Assembly: GCA_004367505.1 (NCBI GenBank)
Contig: SFCB01000157.1
Location: 1 to 49,885 of the forward strand
Source of the DNA: Chloroflexi bacterium OHK40
GTDB taxonomy: Bacteria > Chloroflexota > Chloroflexia > Chloroflexales > Chloroflexaceae
Length of the DNA stretch: 49,885 nt
Direction of reading: 5' to 3'
Every line of letters begins with the position of its first letter. Position 1 is the stretch's first letter. The notes under the pieces are model-generated. The model did no database searches. It worked only from the letters and a program-made list of their open reading frames with translations, and was not told the origin of the DNA. Of the stretch, positions 40,685 to 48,854 are shown piece after piece. Made by a program: the position numbers and the translations under genes.

Positions 40685-41503
40685 ATGCTCCGAGATCTCA
40701 ACATTGCCGTGATCGGCCCTGGCGCGATGGGAGAGGCGATCATCGGCGGCCTGCTGCGCCAGGAGCTTGTGGCCGCGAACCAGGTGCTGGTGAGCCACCC
40801 CCGCGAAGAGCGCCGCCGTGAGCTCCAGGCCCACTACGGTGTGCAGACGACCGCCGACAATGCCGCCGCAGCCGCCTGGGGCCGGATCGTGATCCTGGCC
40901 GTCAAACCGCAGCAACTCCGCCGTGTGCTGCCACCGCTCCGTGGGAGCCTGCGCGGCGACGACCTTGCAATCTCGGTTGTGGCCGGGGCCACGATCAGCA
41001 GTATCGCCCAGGGCCTCGAACACCCCGCCGTCGTGCGCAGTATGCCCAACACCCCCGCGATCATCGGCGAGGGCATGACGGTGTGGACCGCCGCGCCAGA
41101 GGTGAGCGAGCTGCAGCGTGGTTGGGCCAGCACCGTGCTCGGCGCTCTCGGCCGCGAGCTGTTCGTCGACAGCGAAGCCTATCTGGATATGGCCACCGCG
41201 ATTAATGGCACCGGGCCGGCCTACTTCTTTCTGGTGATGGAGGCCATGATCGACGCCGGCGTCCACCTCGGCCTCTCCCGGCGGATCGCCGAGGAGCTCG
41301 TACTCCAGACGATGCTCGGCTCGGTGCGCTATGCCCAGCAGAGCGGCGTGCATCCGGCCCAGCTACGCAACGCCGTTACCTCCCCGGGTGGAACGAGTGC
41401 CGCCGCTATTTCCGAGCTTGAGCGCGGCGGGATGCGGACCGTTCTCGCCGACGCCATCTGGGCAGCCTACCGCCGGTCGGTAGAGCTCGGCAAACCCCAG
41501 TGA
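40685..41503 (+). CDS. proC: pyrroline-5-carboxylate reductase
   Basis: The last step of proline synthesis: NAD(P)H reduction of 1-pyrroline-5-carboxylate. The protein has 272 residues, the family length. The N-terminal Rossmann motif is IAVIGPGAMGEAIIGGLL (GxGxMG). VILAVKPQQL and SVVAGATISSI follow, then VRSMPNTPAIIGEGMT (the conserved MPNTP) and the C-terminal helical dimer domain with INGTGPAYFFLVMEAMIDAGVHLGL and VTSPGGTSAAAI, which carries the P5CR signature. Only a weak SD (GTGAG) precedes the ATG. The PD-(D/E)XK-like gene follows after 42 bp. Confidence 0.95.
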   Translation: MLRDLNIAVIGPGAMGEAIIGGLLRQELVAANQVLVSHPREERRRELQAHYGVQTTADNAAAAAWGRIVILAVKPQQLRRVLPPLRGSLRGDDLAISVVAGATISSIAQGLEHPAVVRSMPNTPAIIGEGMTVWTAAPEVSELQRGWASTVLGALGRELFVDSEAYLDMATAINGTGPAYFFLVMEAMIDAGVHLGLSRRIAEELVLQTMLGSVRYAQQSGVHPAQLRNAVTSPGGTSAAAISELERGGMRTVLADAIWAAYRRSVELGKPQ

Positions 41504-41545
41504 GTGCCCCGCGCGGCGAGGAATGCGGGGTGAGGTGCATCGATT

Positions 41546-42328
41546 ATGACAAGCTATGGTCGGGTGCGCCTGATCACCGAGGCCGACAAGCACTATCGGG
41601 CTTACGTCGAGGGCTTCAAGTTGCAGCGCAAGAACCAGAAAGCGCTGCGCCCACCGCGCCAGCGCGACCTCTTCGGCGCCGAGGCGGAGGCGGCCCTGCG
41701 CCAGTGGCTTGCCGAGCGGATCGAGCTGGACGACCGCCGGATCATTGAGTACGAGGAGCGGCGCAACAAACGCGGGATCATCAAGTACCGTGAGCTCGAT
41801 GCGCTGACGATCGAGGGGCGCGAGGCCCGCGTCTTCGAGATCAAGGCGAGCCGGAGCGCCGGCGCCCTGCGTCGCGCCGCTGCCCAGCTTCACGAGACCC
41901 GGCAGATCCTGAGCCAGGTCTACCCGCGTGTCGTGATTACGATCTTGCTCGTTGACACAGGCATTCCCGCCACAGTCGATGAGGTGGAGGCGCTGATGGC
42001 CTCGGACCACCCCCCGCCCCGCCGCCCTGAACTGCTCAGCGAGGTCCTGGAGGCGGTGCCCAGCCTCCGCCTGGTCGATAGCCTGGATGCTCAACTCGAG
42101 CCCGGAGCAATCGGCGTGCTGCGCTTTGGCGTCGAGTCAATCATCGCGATCGCGGGCGCCGAGAACCTCCATCTGGACTGGGAGGATGACGACGAGGAGC
42201 CTGAGGAGCCGGCTGAAACCCGCCCCGCCGCCTCACTCTACGCCAGCAGCGCCGCCGATGAGCCCCCCGACGCCGACGACAACCCGCTCGCGGCCGCCCT
42301 GCGCAGGGCCGGCCTCTCGCAGGAGTGA
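41546..42328 (+). CDS. uncharacterised protein with a PD-(D/E)XK-like motif
   Basis: 260 residues; no named family is recognised. The N-terminal half is basic and charged (YVEGFKLQRKNQKALRPPRQ). The pattern ELDALTIEG...VFEIKAS places Asp85 and Glu98-x-Lys100 as in the D-(x)n-ExK core of restriction-endonuclease-like nucleases, followed by a helix with Gln114 (AAAQLHETRQ). A VVITILLVDTG strand comes next, which also suits that fold. The C-terminus (about 205-260) is very acidic and low in complexity (WEDDDEEPEEP). The start has AGGTG about nine bases upstream. It lies between proC and a small ORF with murT, all on one strand. A nuclease role is inference from one motif. Confidence 0.8.
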   Translation: MTSYGRVRLITEADKHYRAYVEGFKLQRKNQKALRPPRQRDLFGAEAEAALRQWLAERIELDDRRIIEYEERRNKRGIIKYRELDALTIEGREARVFEIKASRSAGALRRAAAQLHETRQILSQVYPRVVITILLVDTGIPATVDEVEALMASDHPPPRRPELLSEVLEAVPSLRLVDSLDAQLEPGAIGVLRFGVESIIAIAGAENLHLDWEDDDEEPEEPAETRPAASLYASSAADEPPDADDNPLAAALRRAGLSQE

Positions 42329-42332
42329 GGGC

Positions 42333-42500
42333 ATGGCCATCTCGCAGCCACGTCCTAGCATCAATCAAGGTCATGGCACCGTGCTGGTGGTGGATTCGCG
42401 CGCCGGCGCCGTCTCCCTCGATCGGCCCGGCCAACCTCGCGCCCGGCATGGCGCACCCGTCGCGCGCGAACAGGCGCACGGCGGCAACGCGCTTGCCTGA
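42333..42500 (+). CDS. small ORF upstream of murT
   Basis: 55 codons from the ATG at 42333 (MAISQPRPSINQGHGT), with AGGAG seven bases before the ATG, spanning the preceding stop. It begins four bases after the preceding gene and ends nine bases before murT. The peptide is Gly/Arg/Ala-rich without membrane segment or known motif. It may be a real short gene or a leader that couples translation into murT, whose own SD is weak. Confidence 0.4.
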   Translation: MAISQPRPSINQGHGTVLVVDSRAGAVSLDRPGQPRARHGAPVAREQAHGGNALA

Positions 42501-42509
42501 CCCGTAGCT

Positions 42510-43946
42510 ATGGCACCTCTCACCCCCCTCGCCGTGGCGATCGGCAAAGCCGCCGGGAGAATCTCACGTCAGTTACGCCTTGGCGGCGGTACCACCCTGC
42601 CTGGCACGATCGCCCGTCGCATCGCTCCCGGCGTCCTCCGCGAGCTCAGCACCGCCCTTCCCCACGGCGCGGTACTCCTCTCTGGGACCAACGGCAAGAC
42701 CACGACCAGCCGCATGATCGCCGAGATCCTGCGCGCTAACGGCGAGCGGGTGCTGCATAACCGCGCCGGTGCCAACCTGATCGCCGGCCTCACCGCCACC
42801 GCCGTGGCCGACTCCGACTGGCGCGGTCGCCCCCGGGCGACGATTGGCCTCTTCGAGACCGATGAGGCCGCGCTGCCCGCCGCAATCGCCGAGATCAGGC
42901 CGCGCCTCGTGCTCATTCACAACCTCTTCCGCGACCAACTCGACCGGTACGGCGAGGTCGATACGGTCGCCGGCGCGTGGCGCGAGGCCCTCGCCACGCT
43001 CCCCGCCGAGGCCCACGTGGTGCTCAACGCCGACGACCCCGCCGTGGCCGACCTGGGGCGCACCCTGGAAACGCGCGTTACGTATTACGGGCTCGATGAT
43101 CCGCGCCACGCGGTAGGGGCGGGCGCCCACATCGCCGACTCGCAGTTTTGCCGGCGCTGCGGCCACCGCTACGACTACAGCCTGGCCTTCTACGCCCACA
43201 TCGGCCACTACCGCTGCCCACGCTGCGACCATGCCCGTCCTGAGCCTGATGTCCGCCTCGCCCGGCTCGAACTGCAGGGCACCGCAGGGAGCAGGCTCTA
43301 CCTGCTCTACCCCGGCGGCGCCATGGAGGTCGATCTCCCTTTGCCCGGGCTCTACAACGCCACGAACGCCACCGCCGCGCTCGCCGCCGCCATGGCGCTC
43401 GGTGTGGCGCCAGCCACGGCTCGTGGCGCCCTGGAGCGCTTCAGCGCCGCCTTCGGCCGGATTGAGCGGATGAGCGCCGGCCCCGATGGCCCGCCGATGC
43501 TGATTGCGCTGATCAAGAACCCGGTGGGGGCCACCGAGACCGTGCGCATGCTGGTTCAGAGTACGGGCCACGAGACCAGCGCCGCCGGTTCCTCGGCAAA
43601 CGCCGCGAGTCCGCTCCACCTGCTGATCGCCATCAACGACCGCTACGCCGACGGGACCGATGTCTCCTGGCTCTGGGACGCGGAGTTCGAGCCGCTGGAT
43701 GGCACGGTCACGGCCGCCACGGTGAGTGGCACCCGCGCCGACGACATGGCCCTGCGCCTGAAATACGCCGGTGTCCCCGAGGAGGTCATTCACGTCGAGC
43801 CCGAGCTGAGCCGTGCCGTTGATCGGGCCATCGCCGGGCTCCCACCCGGGGCGACGCTCTACATCCTCCCCACCTACACCGCCATGCTTGAGCTGCGCGA
43901 GGTCTTTGCTCGCCGTGGCTGGGTGCGCCAGTTCTGGGAAGATTGA
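42510..43946 (+). CDS. murT: lipid II isoglutaminyl synthase, MurT subunit
   Basis: MurT with GatD amidates the D-glutamate of lipid II to D-isoglutamine, a cell-wall modification best known in Gram-positive bacteria. The protein has 478 residues. The Mur-ligase ATP site is LLSGTNGKTTTSRM (P-loop 59-66). The RibBX-type four-cysteine zinc ribbon specific to MurT is present as Cys214-x2-Cys217 and Cys236-x2-Cys239, inserted in the middle domain. The DUF1727 C-terminal domain has LLIAINDRYADGTDVSWLWDAEFE. The glutaminase partner gatD, normally adjacent, is not within this window. The ATG has no strong SD; the small ORF ending nine bases upstream may assist. Confidence 0.93.
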   Translation: MAPLTPLAVAIGKAAGRISRQLRLGGGTTLPGTIARRIAPGVLRELSTALPHGAVLLSGTNGKTTTSRMIAEILRANGERVLHNRAGANLIAGLTATAVADSDWRGRPRATIGLFETDEAALPAAIAEIRPRLVLIHNLFRDQLDRYGEVDTVAGAWREALATLPAEAHVVLNADDPAVADLGRTLETRVTYYGLDDPRHAVGAGAHIADSQFCRRCGHRYDYSLAFYAHIGHYRCPRCDHARPEPDVRLARLELQGTAGSRLYLLYPGGAMEVDLPLPGLYNATNATAALAAAMALGVAPATARGALERFSAAFGRIERMSAGPDGPPMLIALIKNPVGATETVRMLVQSTGHETSAAGSSANAASPLHLLIAINDRYADGTDVSWLWDAEFEPLDGTVTAATVSGTRADDMALRLKYAGVPEEVIHVEPELSRAVDRAIAGLPPGATLYILPTYTAMLELREVFARRGWVRQFWED

Positions 43947-44040
43947 GCCGCGCCGTCCCCCTGCGCGGAGGGAACCTCAGACCCTCGTGAGGCGTCTGTC
44001 AGCTATCGCTACCAGATGCTCACCCGCCCGGAGGTTCCCG

Positions 44041-45411
44041 ATGACGCAGCGCACCCCAGCCCTCCCCCTCGTCCTGGTACTGCTCGGAGTCCTGCTCCTG
44101 CCAGCCTGCGGAGGCGCACCGGCAGCCCAGGTACCCCTGCCCACCATGGCCCCGGCCGCAGCAGCAGACGGCGCTCCCACGGCTCCCGCGTTCATCAATG
44201 ATGGTCCCGGCGCTACGGCCGCCGAGGTCACCGGTGAGTCGGCCGCTGGATCAAGCTCAGCGCCCGCCGCCAGCGCCCCCGATGTTGTCACCGGCTCGAC
44301 TGCGAGCGAGGCCCGCCCGCCCGCCGCCACAGCCGCAGCTCCTGCCCGCGAGCGGCCCCTCGGCCAGGAGGCCTCGCTGCGGGCCGGCGAGATCGACGAC
44401 AATGCCCGCTTCGCCGACTACCTGGCCTACACCGAGGGCTACACCGCAGGCGACGTGCGCCGCGCCGATGTGCGCGAGCGCTACCTGATCACCGTCCTTG
44501 ATGACCGCCAGCGCCCCGTCCTCGATGCCCGCGTCACCGTCTACGACGGCACCAGGCCGATCTTCCGCAGCCGCACCTTCGCCGGCGGGAACACCATCTT
44601 CATGCCCGGCCTTACCGATGCCGCCAACGCCACTGAATTCCGCATCGTGGCCGAATACGGCCAATCGAGCGCGGAGGCAACCCTCCCGCGCGACGGGAGT
44701 GAGCGCGTCGAGCTCGGGCTTCGCCAACTCCAGCCAGACGACACCCTGCGCCTCGACCTGCTCTTTTTGCTCGATACAACCGGCAGCATGGGCGACGAGC
44801 TTAGCCGTATCCAGGAGACCATCGACGACATCGCCGGGCGCATCGACGCCTTTACGCCCCGCCCCAGCATCCGCTATGGCCTGGTGGCCTACAAAGATAG
44901 CGGCGACACCTACGTGACCTACACCGAGGCGTTCAGCCCAGACCTCGCCACCTTCCGCGAGCGGCTCGGCGCGCTCTACGCCGATGGCGGCGGCGACACC
45001 CCTGAAGCGGTTGAGGAAGCCCTCTACGAGGCCACCACGCGGCTAGATTGGAGCGACGAGCCCGCCGTGCGCCTCACCTTCCTGGTGGGTGATGCTGGCC
45101 CACACGTGCCGGGGAATACCCAATTCACCTACCTGGACGCCACCCGCGAAGCCCTGGCCAGCGGCGTCAAGATCTACCCGATCGCCGCCAGCAACACCGA
45201 CCCTCAGGCCGAATACGTCTTCCGCCAACTGGCCCAGCAAACCCTCGCCAGCTTCGTCTTTCTGACCTACCAGCCCGGCGCCAGCAGCGGCGCCCCCGGC
45301 GAAAGCACCACGCTCGAAGCTGGCGAGCAGCCATACACGGTCGAGCGCCTCGACGACCTGATCGTCGGCATCGTCGAGCGTGAGCTCGCAGCGGCGGTAG
45401 GGGCGCGCTAG
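44041..45411 (+). CDS. VWA-domain lipoprotein
   Basis: 456 residues from the ATG at 44041 (GGAGG seven bases before it). The signal has the lipobox LLPAC (Cys23), followed by an Ala/Pro/Ser-rich spacer to about 120. Residues about 145-225 look like an Ig/PEGA-like beta domain (VLDARVTVYDG). Residues about 236-420 are a von Willebrand A domain with MIDAS motif DTTGS (245-249), the later conserved Thr (GGGDTPEA) and Asp (LVGDAGPH). Such proteins sit on the outer face and bind ligands through a metal. The frame extends to 43813, but that part overlaps murT and is not used. A hairpin follows at 45435-45465. Confidence 0.88.
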   Translation: MTQRTPALPLVLVLLGVLLLPACGGAPAAQVPLPTMAPAAAADGAPTAPAFINDGPGATAAEVTGESAAGSSSAPAASAPDVVTGSTASEARPPAATAAAPARERPLGQEASLRAGEIDDNARFADYLAYTEGYTAGDVRRADVRERYLITVLDDRQRPVLDARVTVYDGTRPIFRSRTFAGGNTIFMPGLTDAANATEFRIVAEYGQSSAEATLPRDGSERVELGLRQLQPDDTLRLDLLFLLDTTGSMGDELSRIQETIDDIAGRIDAFTPRPSIRYGLVAYKDSGDTYVTYTEAFSPDLATFRERLGALYADGGGDTPEAVEEALYEATTRLDWSDEPAVRLTFLVGDAGPHVPGNTQFTYLDATREALASGVKIYPIAASNTDPQAEYVFRQLAQQTLASFVFLTYQPGASSGAPGESTTLEAGEQPYTVERLDDLIVGIVERELAAAVGAR

Positions 45412-45828
45412 CATCGCCCGAAGCGGCCCCCACGGCCCCCACACCACACCGCGTGGTATGGGGGCTGTGGCGCTGACGCCGTGCGCTGCGGGATGGCTAC
45501 CTCCGTGTGGGAGCAAACCACAAGGGGTGCAAGCGGTGAAGCGGCGCACAGGAGCGGCCAGCCGCCAAACGTGACAGCAGTCCCCCGCCCCACATCCCCA
45601 CGCGCTTCGTTCGTGTTCAGGCGTGGCCTTACACCTGTGCCCGGGAGCGAGCGAAGCACGCCCTCGTCGGTCGGGCGAGGTCACAAGCGCGGCGGTCCTG
45701 GGACACGGATGAACACGTACGGATCTCCCTATCCCCCCGTTCTCTCCTACACGTTCTAGTGGACACTACGCGGCATGTGGTGGTACCATAGGCTATTCGC
45801 ACTCGCCAGCGACAAAGCGGAGCTCCCT
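45412..45828. other. intergenic region, hairpin at its left end
   Basis: About 415 bp without a credible gene. A hairpin (45435-45465) lies just after the VWA gene. The rest is GC-rich, with fragments such as GTTCAGGCGTGG and CACGGATGAACACG that resemble decayed dispersed repeats. No strong -10 was identified for the downstream MoaB gene. Confidence 0.45.
45435..45465. terminator. hairpin after the VWA lipoprotein gene
   Basis: GCCCCCA-C-ACCAC, five-base loop, GTGGT-A-TGGGGGC: 12 paired bases with one mismatch. It begins 23 bases after the stop. No T-run follows. Confidence 0.5.
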
Positions 45829-46344
45829 ATGGGACATCAGGAGCACGAGCAGCGCGCCCGTGACGAAGCCCCGGCGCGCATCCCCTGTGCCGTGCTAACG
45901 ATCAGCGACACCCGCACCCCCGAGACTGACAGCAGCGGGGCGGAGATCCGCGCTGCGCTCACACGGGCCGGCCACGATGTGGTAAGATATACGGTAGTTC
46001 GCGATGAGCCAGAGCAGATCGCCGGGCTCGTGCGCGCGGCGGCTGAGGCAGGCTGCAAGCTGATCATCACCAATGGCGGCACCGGTATCGCGCGGCGCGA
46101 CAGCACCTTCGAAGCGATCGACGCTCTGCTCGAGAAGCGGCTTCCCGGTTTCGGTGAACTCTTTCGCATGCTCTCCTATCAGGAGATCGGCCCGGCCGCG
46201 ATGCTCTCACGGGCCACCGCCGGCACCTACAGCGGCGCGTTGATCTTTTGCCTGCCAGGGTCCACCAATGCGGTGCGTCTCGCCATGGAACGCTTGATCG
46301 TACCACAGCTGGCCCATCTGGTCTGGGAGACAGTTCGGCAGTGA
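45829..46344 (+). CDS. moaB: MoaB/MogA family molybdenum cofactor biosynthesis protein
   Basis: MoaB/MogA-type proteins adenylylate molybdopterin before molybdenum insertion. The protein has 171 residues from the ATG at 45829 (GGAG seven bases before it). Conserved segments are AVLTISDTRTPETDSSGAEI, the nucleotide-binding TNGGTGIARRDST with FEAIDALLEKRLPGFGELFRMLSYQEIGPAAMLSRA, and FCLPGSTNAVRLAME. The SYQEIG form is that of MoaB/MogA single-domain proteins rather than MoeA. An upstream in-frame extension to 45775 lacks an SD. It supplies cofactor to molybdoenzymes such as the one at the left end of the window. Confidence 0.92.
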   Translation: MGHQEHEQRARDEAPARIPCAVLTISDTRTPETDSSGAEIRAALTRAGHDVVRYTVVRDEPEQIAGLVRAAAEAGCKLIITNGGTGIARRDSTFEAIDALLEKRLPGFGELFRMLSYQEIGPAAMLSRATAGTYSGALIFCLPGSTNAVRLAMERLIVPQLAHLVWETVRQ

Positions 46345-46363
46345 TACGACGGTTGCCTGGATC

Positions 46364-46372
46364 TGGTATAGT
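46364..46372 (+). promoter_or_regulatory. extended -10 TGGTATAGT of the V4R gene
   Basis: TG-G-TATAGT, 60 bases upstream of the ATG at 46433. Confidence 0.45.
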
Positions 46373-46432
46373 ATGCGTCGCAGCGTCAATACTGCCGTTC
46401 TCTGCATAGCTGTGTAAGGAGCCAGAGAGCCC

Positions 46433-47068
46433 ATGACGTCAGTAGAAGCCTTCCGTGGCCTGCACTACCCCAATAAGATCGGACGTCTCTGCTTCCTGTC
46501 GCTCGAAGAGGTGATGGGCCAGAACGGTGTAAAGGCGCTGCTTCGGCTGGCAGATCTCCCCCAGTACCTCGACGCGTACCCCCCCAACGACCTCAAGCGC
46601 GAGTTTCCCTTTGAGGCCATCTCGGCCACCTCGGTGGCCCTTGGCACCATGTACGGCCCCCGTGGCGCCCGTGGCCTGGAGCTGCGCGCCGGCCGTGTGG
46701 CCTTCTCCCTCGGCCTCAAGGAGTTTGGCCCTCTCCTCGGCATGGCCGATCTGGCCCTCAAGCTGATGCCGATCACCATGAAGCTGAAGATTGCGCTCAA
46801 CGCCACGGCGCAAACCTTCGACCGCTTCAGCGATCAGTCCAGCCACGTGGAGGAGGAGCGAGGCCAGTTTGTCTACCATATCACCAAGTGCTCCAACTGC
46901 ATCACCCGCCCTGAGCCTGGCCCGGTTTTCTATATTGCCCGTGGCATTATCGAAGAGGCGACGGCCTGGGTCTCGGGTGGGCGGCGTTTCGCCGTGGAAC
47001 AGTGCACCTGTATGGCCCAGGGGGCTAGCTCGTGCAGCTTTACGATCGGCAAAGAACCCCTGGAGTGA
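46433..47068 (+). CDS. V4R (4-vinyl-reductase-like) domain protein
   Basis: 211 residues. The C-terminal V4R domain (about 100-207) has four or five cysteines placed as in small-molecule-binding V4R proteins: Cys153-x2-Cys156 (KCSNCITRPE), Cys191, Cys193 and Cys201 (QCTCMAQGASSCSF), probably binding zinc. V4R proteins include BchJ, a factor for bacteriochlorophyll synthesis, and archaeal/bacterial hydrocarbon-binding regulators. The N-terminal 90 residues (FRGLHYPNKIGRLCFLSLEEVMG) are characteristic of a group common in Chloroflexota. Whether it serves photosynthesis cannot be told from this window, which holds no other bacteriochlorophyll gene. It has an AAGGAG site (about 46417-46422) and its own promoter. 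Confidence 0.85.
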   Translation: MTSVEAFRGLHYPNKIGRLCFLSLEEVMGQNGVKALLRLADLPQYLDAYPPNDLKREFPFEAISATSVALGTMYGPRGARGLELRAGRVAFSLGLKEFGPLLGMADLALKLMPITMKLKIALNATAQTFDRFSDQSSHVEEERGQFVYHITKCSNCITRPEPGPVFYIARGIIEEATAWVSGGRRFAVEQCTCMAQGASSCSFTIGKEPLE

Positions 47069-47103
47069 GGATGGGAGCGCGTGAGGCTTCGGATGGCTCG
47101 CCC

Positions 47104-47127
47104 GAGGACGCAGCACGCTGCGTCCTC
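47104..47127. terminator. hairpin between V4R and yidD genes
   Basis: GAGGACGCAGC / GCTGCGTCCTC, an 11-bp perfect inverted repeat with a two-base centre (AC). It is 36 bases after the V4R stop. There is no T-run. Confidence 0.55.
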
Positions 47128-47161
47128 ACCTGTCTGGCCCGCCGATCTGTCGAGTGACGCT

Positions 47162-47371
47162 ATGCGCTGGCTCACCCTTAAACTCATCCGCTTCTACCAG
47201 CTCGCGATCTCGCCGTGGCTGCCACCGAGCTGTATCTACACGCCTTCGTGCTCGGCCTACGGCTATGAGGCCGTGCAAAAGTACGGCGCCCTCAAGGGTG
47301 GCTGGCTCACCCTGAAGCGCCTGGCCCGCTGCGCCCCCTGGGGCCGTGGCGGCTACGATCCGGTGCCCTGA
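47162..47371 (+). CDS. yidD: membrane protein insertion efficiency factor YidD
   Basis: 69 residues. The conserved core is [35 protein letters not shown], with the two cysteines (CIYTPSC), and [21 protein letters not shown]. YidD assists YidC-dependent insertion of inner-membrane proteins. In many genomes it lies with rpmH, rnpA and yidC; here it stands alone between the V4R and sigma-factor genes. The ATG at 47162 sits in a TGACGCT-ATG context with no strong SD. Confidence 0.93.
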   Translation: MRWLTLKLIRFYQLAISPWLPPSCIYTPSCSAYGYEAVQKYGALKGGWLTLKRLARCAPWGRGGYDPVP

Positions 47372-47495
47372 CGAGAACGACCGCCGCTCCCGCAACCTTC
47401 GCCCTGTTCCCTTCGTCATAGATGGCAGATGTGGACTGTGACGAAAGTTCGGTCCGCTAATCCGCCCGCCGAGCGATGCCGGCGGCGGCCCGATC

Positions 47496-47504
47496 TGCGA
47501 TACT
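47496..47504 (+). promoter_or_regulatory. candidate -10 TGCGATACT of the ECF sigma gene
   Basis: TGC-GATACT, 52 bases upstream of the GTG at 47557. The hexamer matches TATAAT at four of six positions. An autoregulated ECF-type promoter could equally exist, but I cannot define it. Confidence 0.3.
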
Positions 47505-47556
47505 TGGCGCAGGAAGGGACCAGTGATGGCGCCTCTGCGCCAGGGAAAGGTACACG

Positions 47557-48234
47557 GTGGCTGAACCGACTCGTGAGCTGATCGCGCAGGCCCAACAGGG
47601 CGACCCACAGGCGCTGACTCAGCTGCTCATGGGCCAGCAGCACTACGTTTACAGCATCGCCATGAGCGTGCTCAAGCATCCGGAGGACGCCGCAGACCTG
47701 ACGCAGGAGGCGTTCATCCGCCTCTTCCGGGCGCTGCCTCAGTACAACGGCGAAAGCCGCTTCACAACCTGGCTCTATCGCCTGGTGGTGAACATGTGCC
47801 GTGACGAATTGCGCCGCCGGGGCCGCCAGGTGCCGCTGGCCCCGCCTTCCACCGAGGAGGAGGAGGCTGACCAGCTCGCCGGTGTCGCCGATGATGACCG
47901 CTGGGCCGACCCGGAGCAGGCGCTCGACTCGCGTGAGCTGCGAGCACAGGTGCGCCAGGCCCTCGGCCAGCTGGAGGAGCACTACCGGCTCGTACTGACG
48001 CTCTACTACTTCGAGGACTTGAAGTACACCGATATCGCCGAGATCCTCGAAATCCCGCTCAATACGGTGAAGAGCCACATCCGGCGCGGCAAAGAGCGTC
48101 TCGCCACGATTCTTGAGACGCAGGAGCAGCCTCCTGCCGCCCGCGCCATCGCCCAGCCGAAGCCGCAAGATCGGCGCGGCCCCTTCTCGGGCGCCGCCCC
48201 CTTACACCTGGCCTTCGGCCTGGCTCAGAGGTGA
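47557..48234 (+). CDS. ECF-type RNA polymerase sigma factor
   Basis: 225 residues from a GTG start with AAAGG seven bases upstream. Sigma region 2 (about 24-92) shows YVYSIAMSVLKHPEDAADLTQEAFIRLFRALPQY and FTTWLYRLVVNMCRDELRRR. A variable acidic linker (EEEEADQ) follows. Sigma region 4 (about 128-182) shows LGQLEEHYRLVLTLYYFEDLKYTDIAEILEIPLNTVKSHIRRGKERL, its recognition helix. A tail of about 40 residues extends beyond region 4. It directs RNA polymerase to a stress or envelope regulon. The membrane protein gene that starts four bases later is the likely anti-sigma factor. Confidence 0.95.
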   Translation: MAEPTRELIAQAQQGDPQALTQLLMGQQHYVYSIAMSVLKHPEDAADLTQEAFIRLFRALPQYNGESRFTTWLYRLVVNMCRDELRRRGRQVPLAPPSTEEEEADQLAGVADDDRWADPEQALDSRELRAQVRQALGQLEEHYRLVLTLYYFEDLKYTDIAEILEIPLNTVKSHIRRGKERLATILETQEQPPAARAIAQPKPQDRRGPFSGAAPLHLAFGLAQR

Positions 48235-48238
48235 GATG

Positions 48239-48718
48239 ATGAGCGACACACCACCGCTGCGCACGCGCGATCCAGACGACCGGCTCGATGCCGTGCTGCG
48301 CCAGGAGTTGCGCTGGGAGGCTCCTCCCGAGCTGACGGCTCGCCTTCTGAGCCTCGTCCCGGGTGCGCCAGTGATCGGGGTGCCCGTCGCTCGGCCTCGC
48401 CCCCGCTCATGGTACAGCATGGTGGTCCTGGTGCTCACCGCTGTGGCGATCGGCCTCTCGCTCGCGGTCGCCTGGCACATTGTGAGCGCCGTGAGCGCCG
48501 AATTGGGCCTTGTTGCCGTCATCGAGCAGTTGCGACACACCCCCGCCATCGGCCTGCAACGGCTTTACGAGGCCCTGCCTGCCTCGCGCCAGTTCGTGGC
48601 GGTACTCGATGCGGTGCGCGCCCAGCTCCACTGGCTACTCCTCGCCGTGGTGCTCTGGCTTGCGCTCGATGGCTGGCAGCCACAGCTGCGCCGGGCCGCC
48701 GCCGGGAACCGCTCGTAG
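48239..48718 (+). CDS. membrane protein, putative anti-sigma factor
   Basis: 159 residues from the second ATG (48239); an adjacent ATG at 48236 is equally in frame, and GAGG sits seven bases before the chosen one. The N-terminal 55 residues are cytoplasmic and acidic/basic mixed (DPDDRLDAVLRQELRWEAPPEL). One membrane helix spans about 60-82 and a second about 132-148, with an outer loop between. There is no HxxxCxxC zinc site, so it is not a ZAS-type anti-sigma factor. The call rests on direct coupling to the sigma gene and on topology. Confidence 0.65.
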   Translation: MSDTPPLRTRDPDDRLDAVLRQELRWEAPPELTARLLSLVPGAPVIGVPVARPRPRSWYSMVVLVLTAVAIGLSLAVAWHIVSAVSAELGLVAVIEQLRHTPAIGLQRLYEALPASRQFVAVLDAVRAQLHWLLLAVVLWLALDGWQPQLRRAAAGNRS

Positions 48719-48854
48719 GCCACGCCGGAGGGTTATTTTCCGATGTGGCCTGAGGGCGCGGGCATCCAGCCGAGGCGATCGAGACGCTCGCGCTCCCGGC
48801 AACCGGCAAGGGTCTTCCGGACGGCTGCACCAGTGTCCGGCCACCGATGATCGC

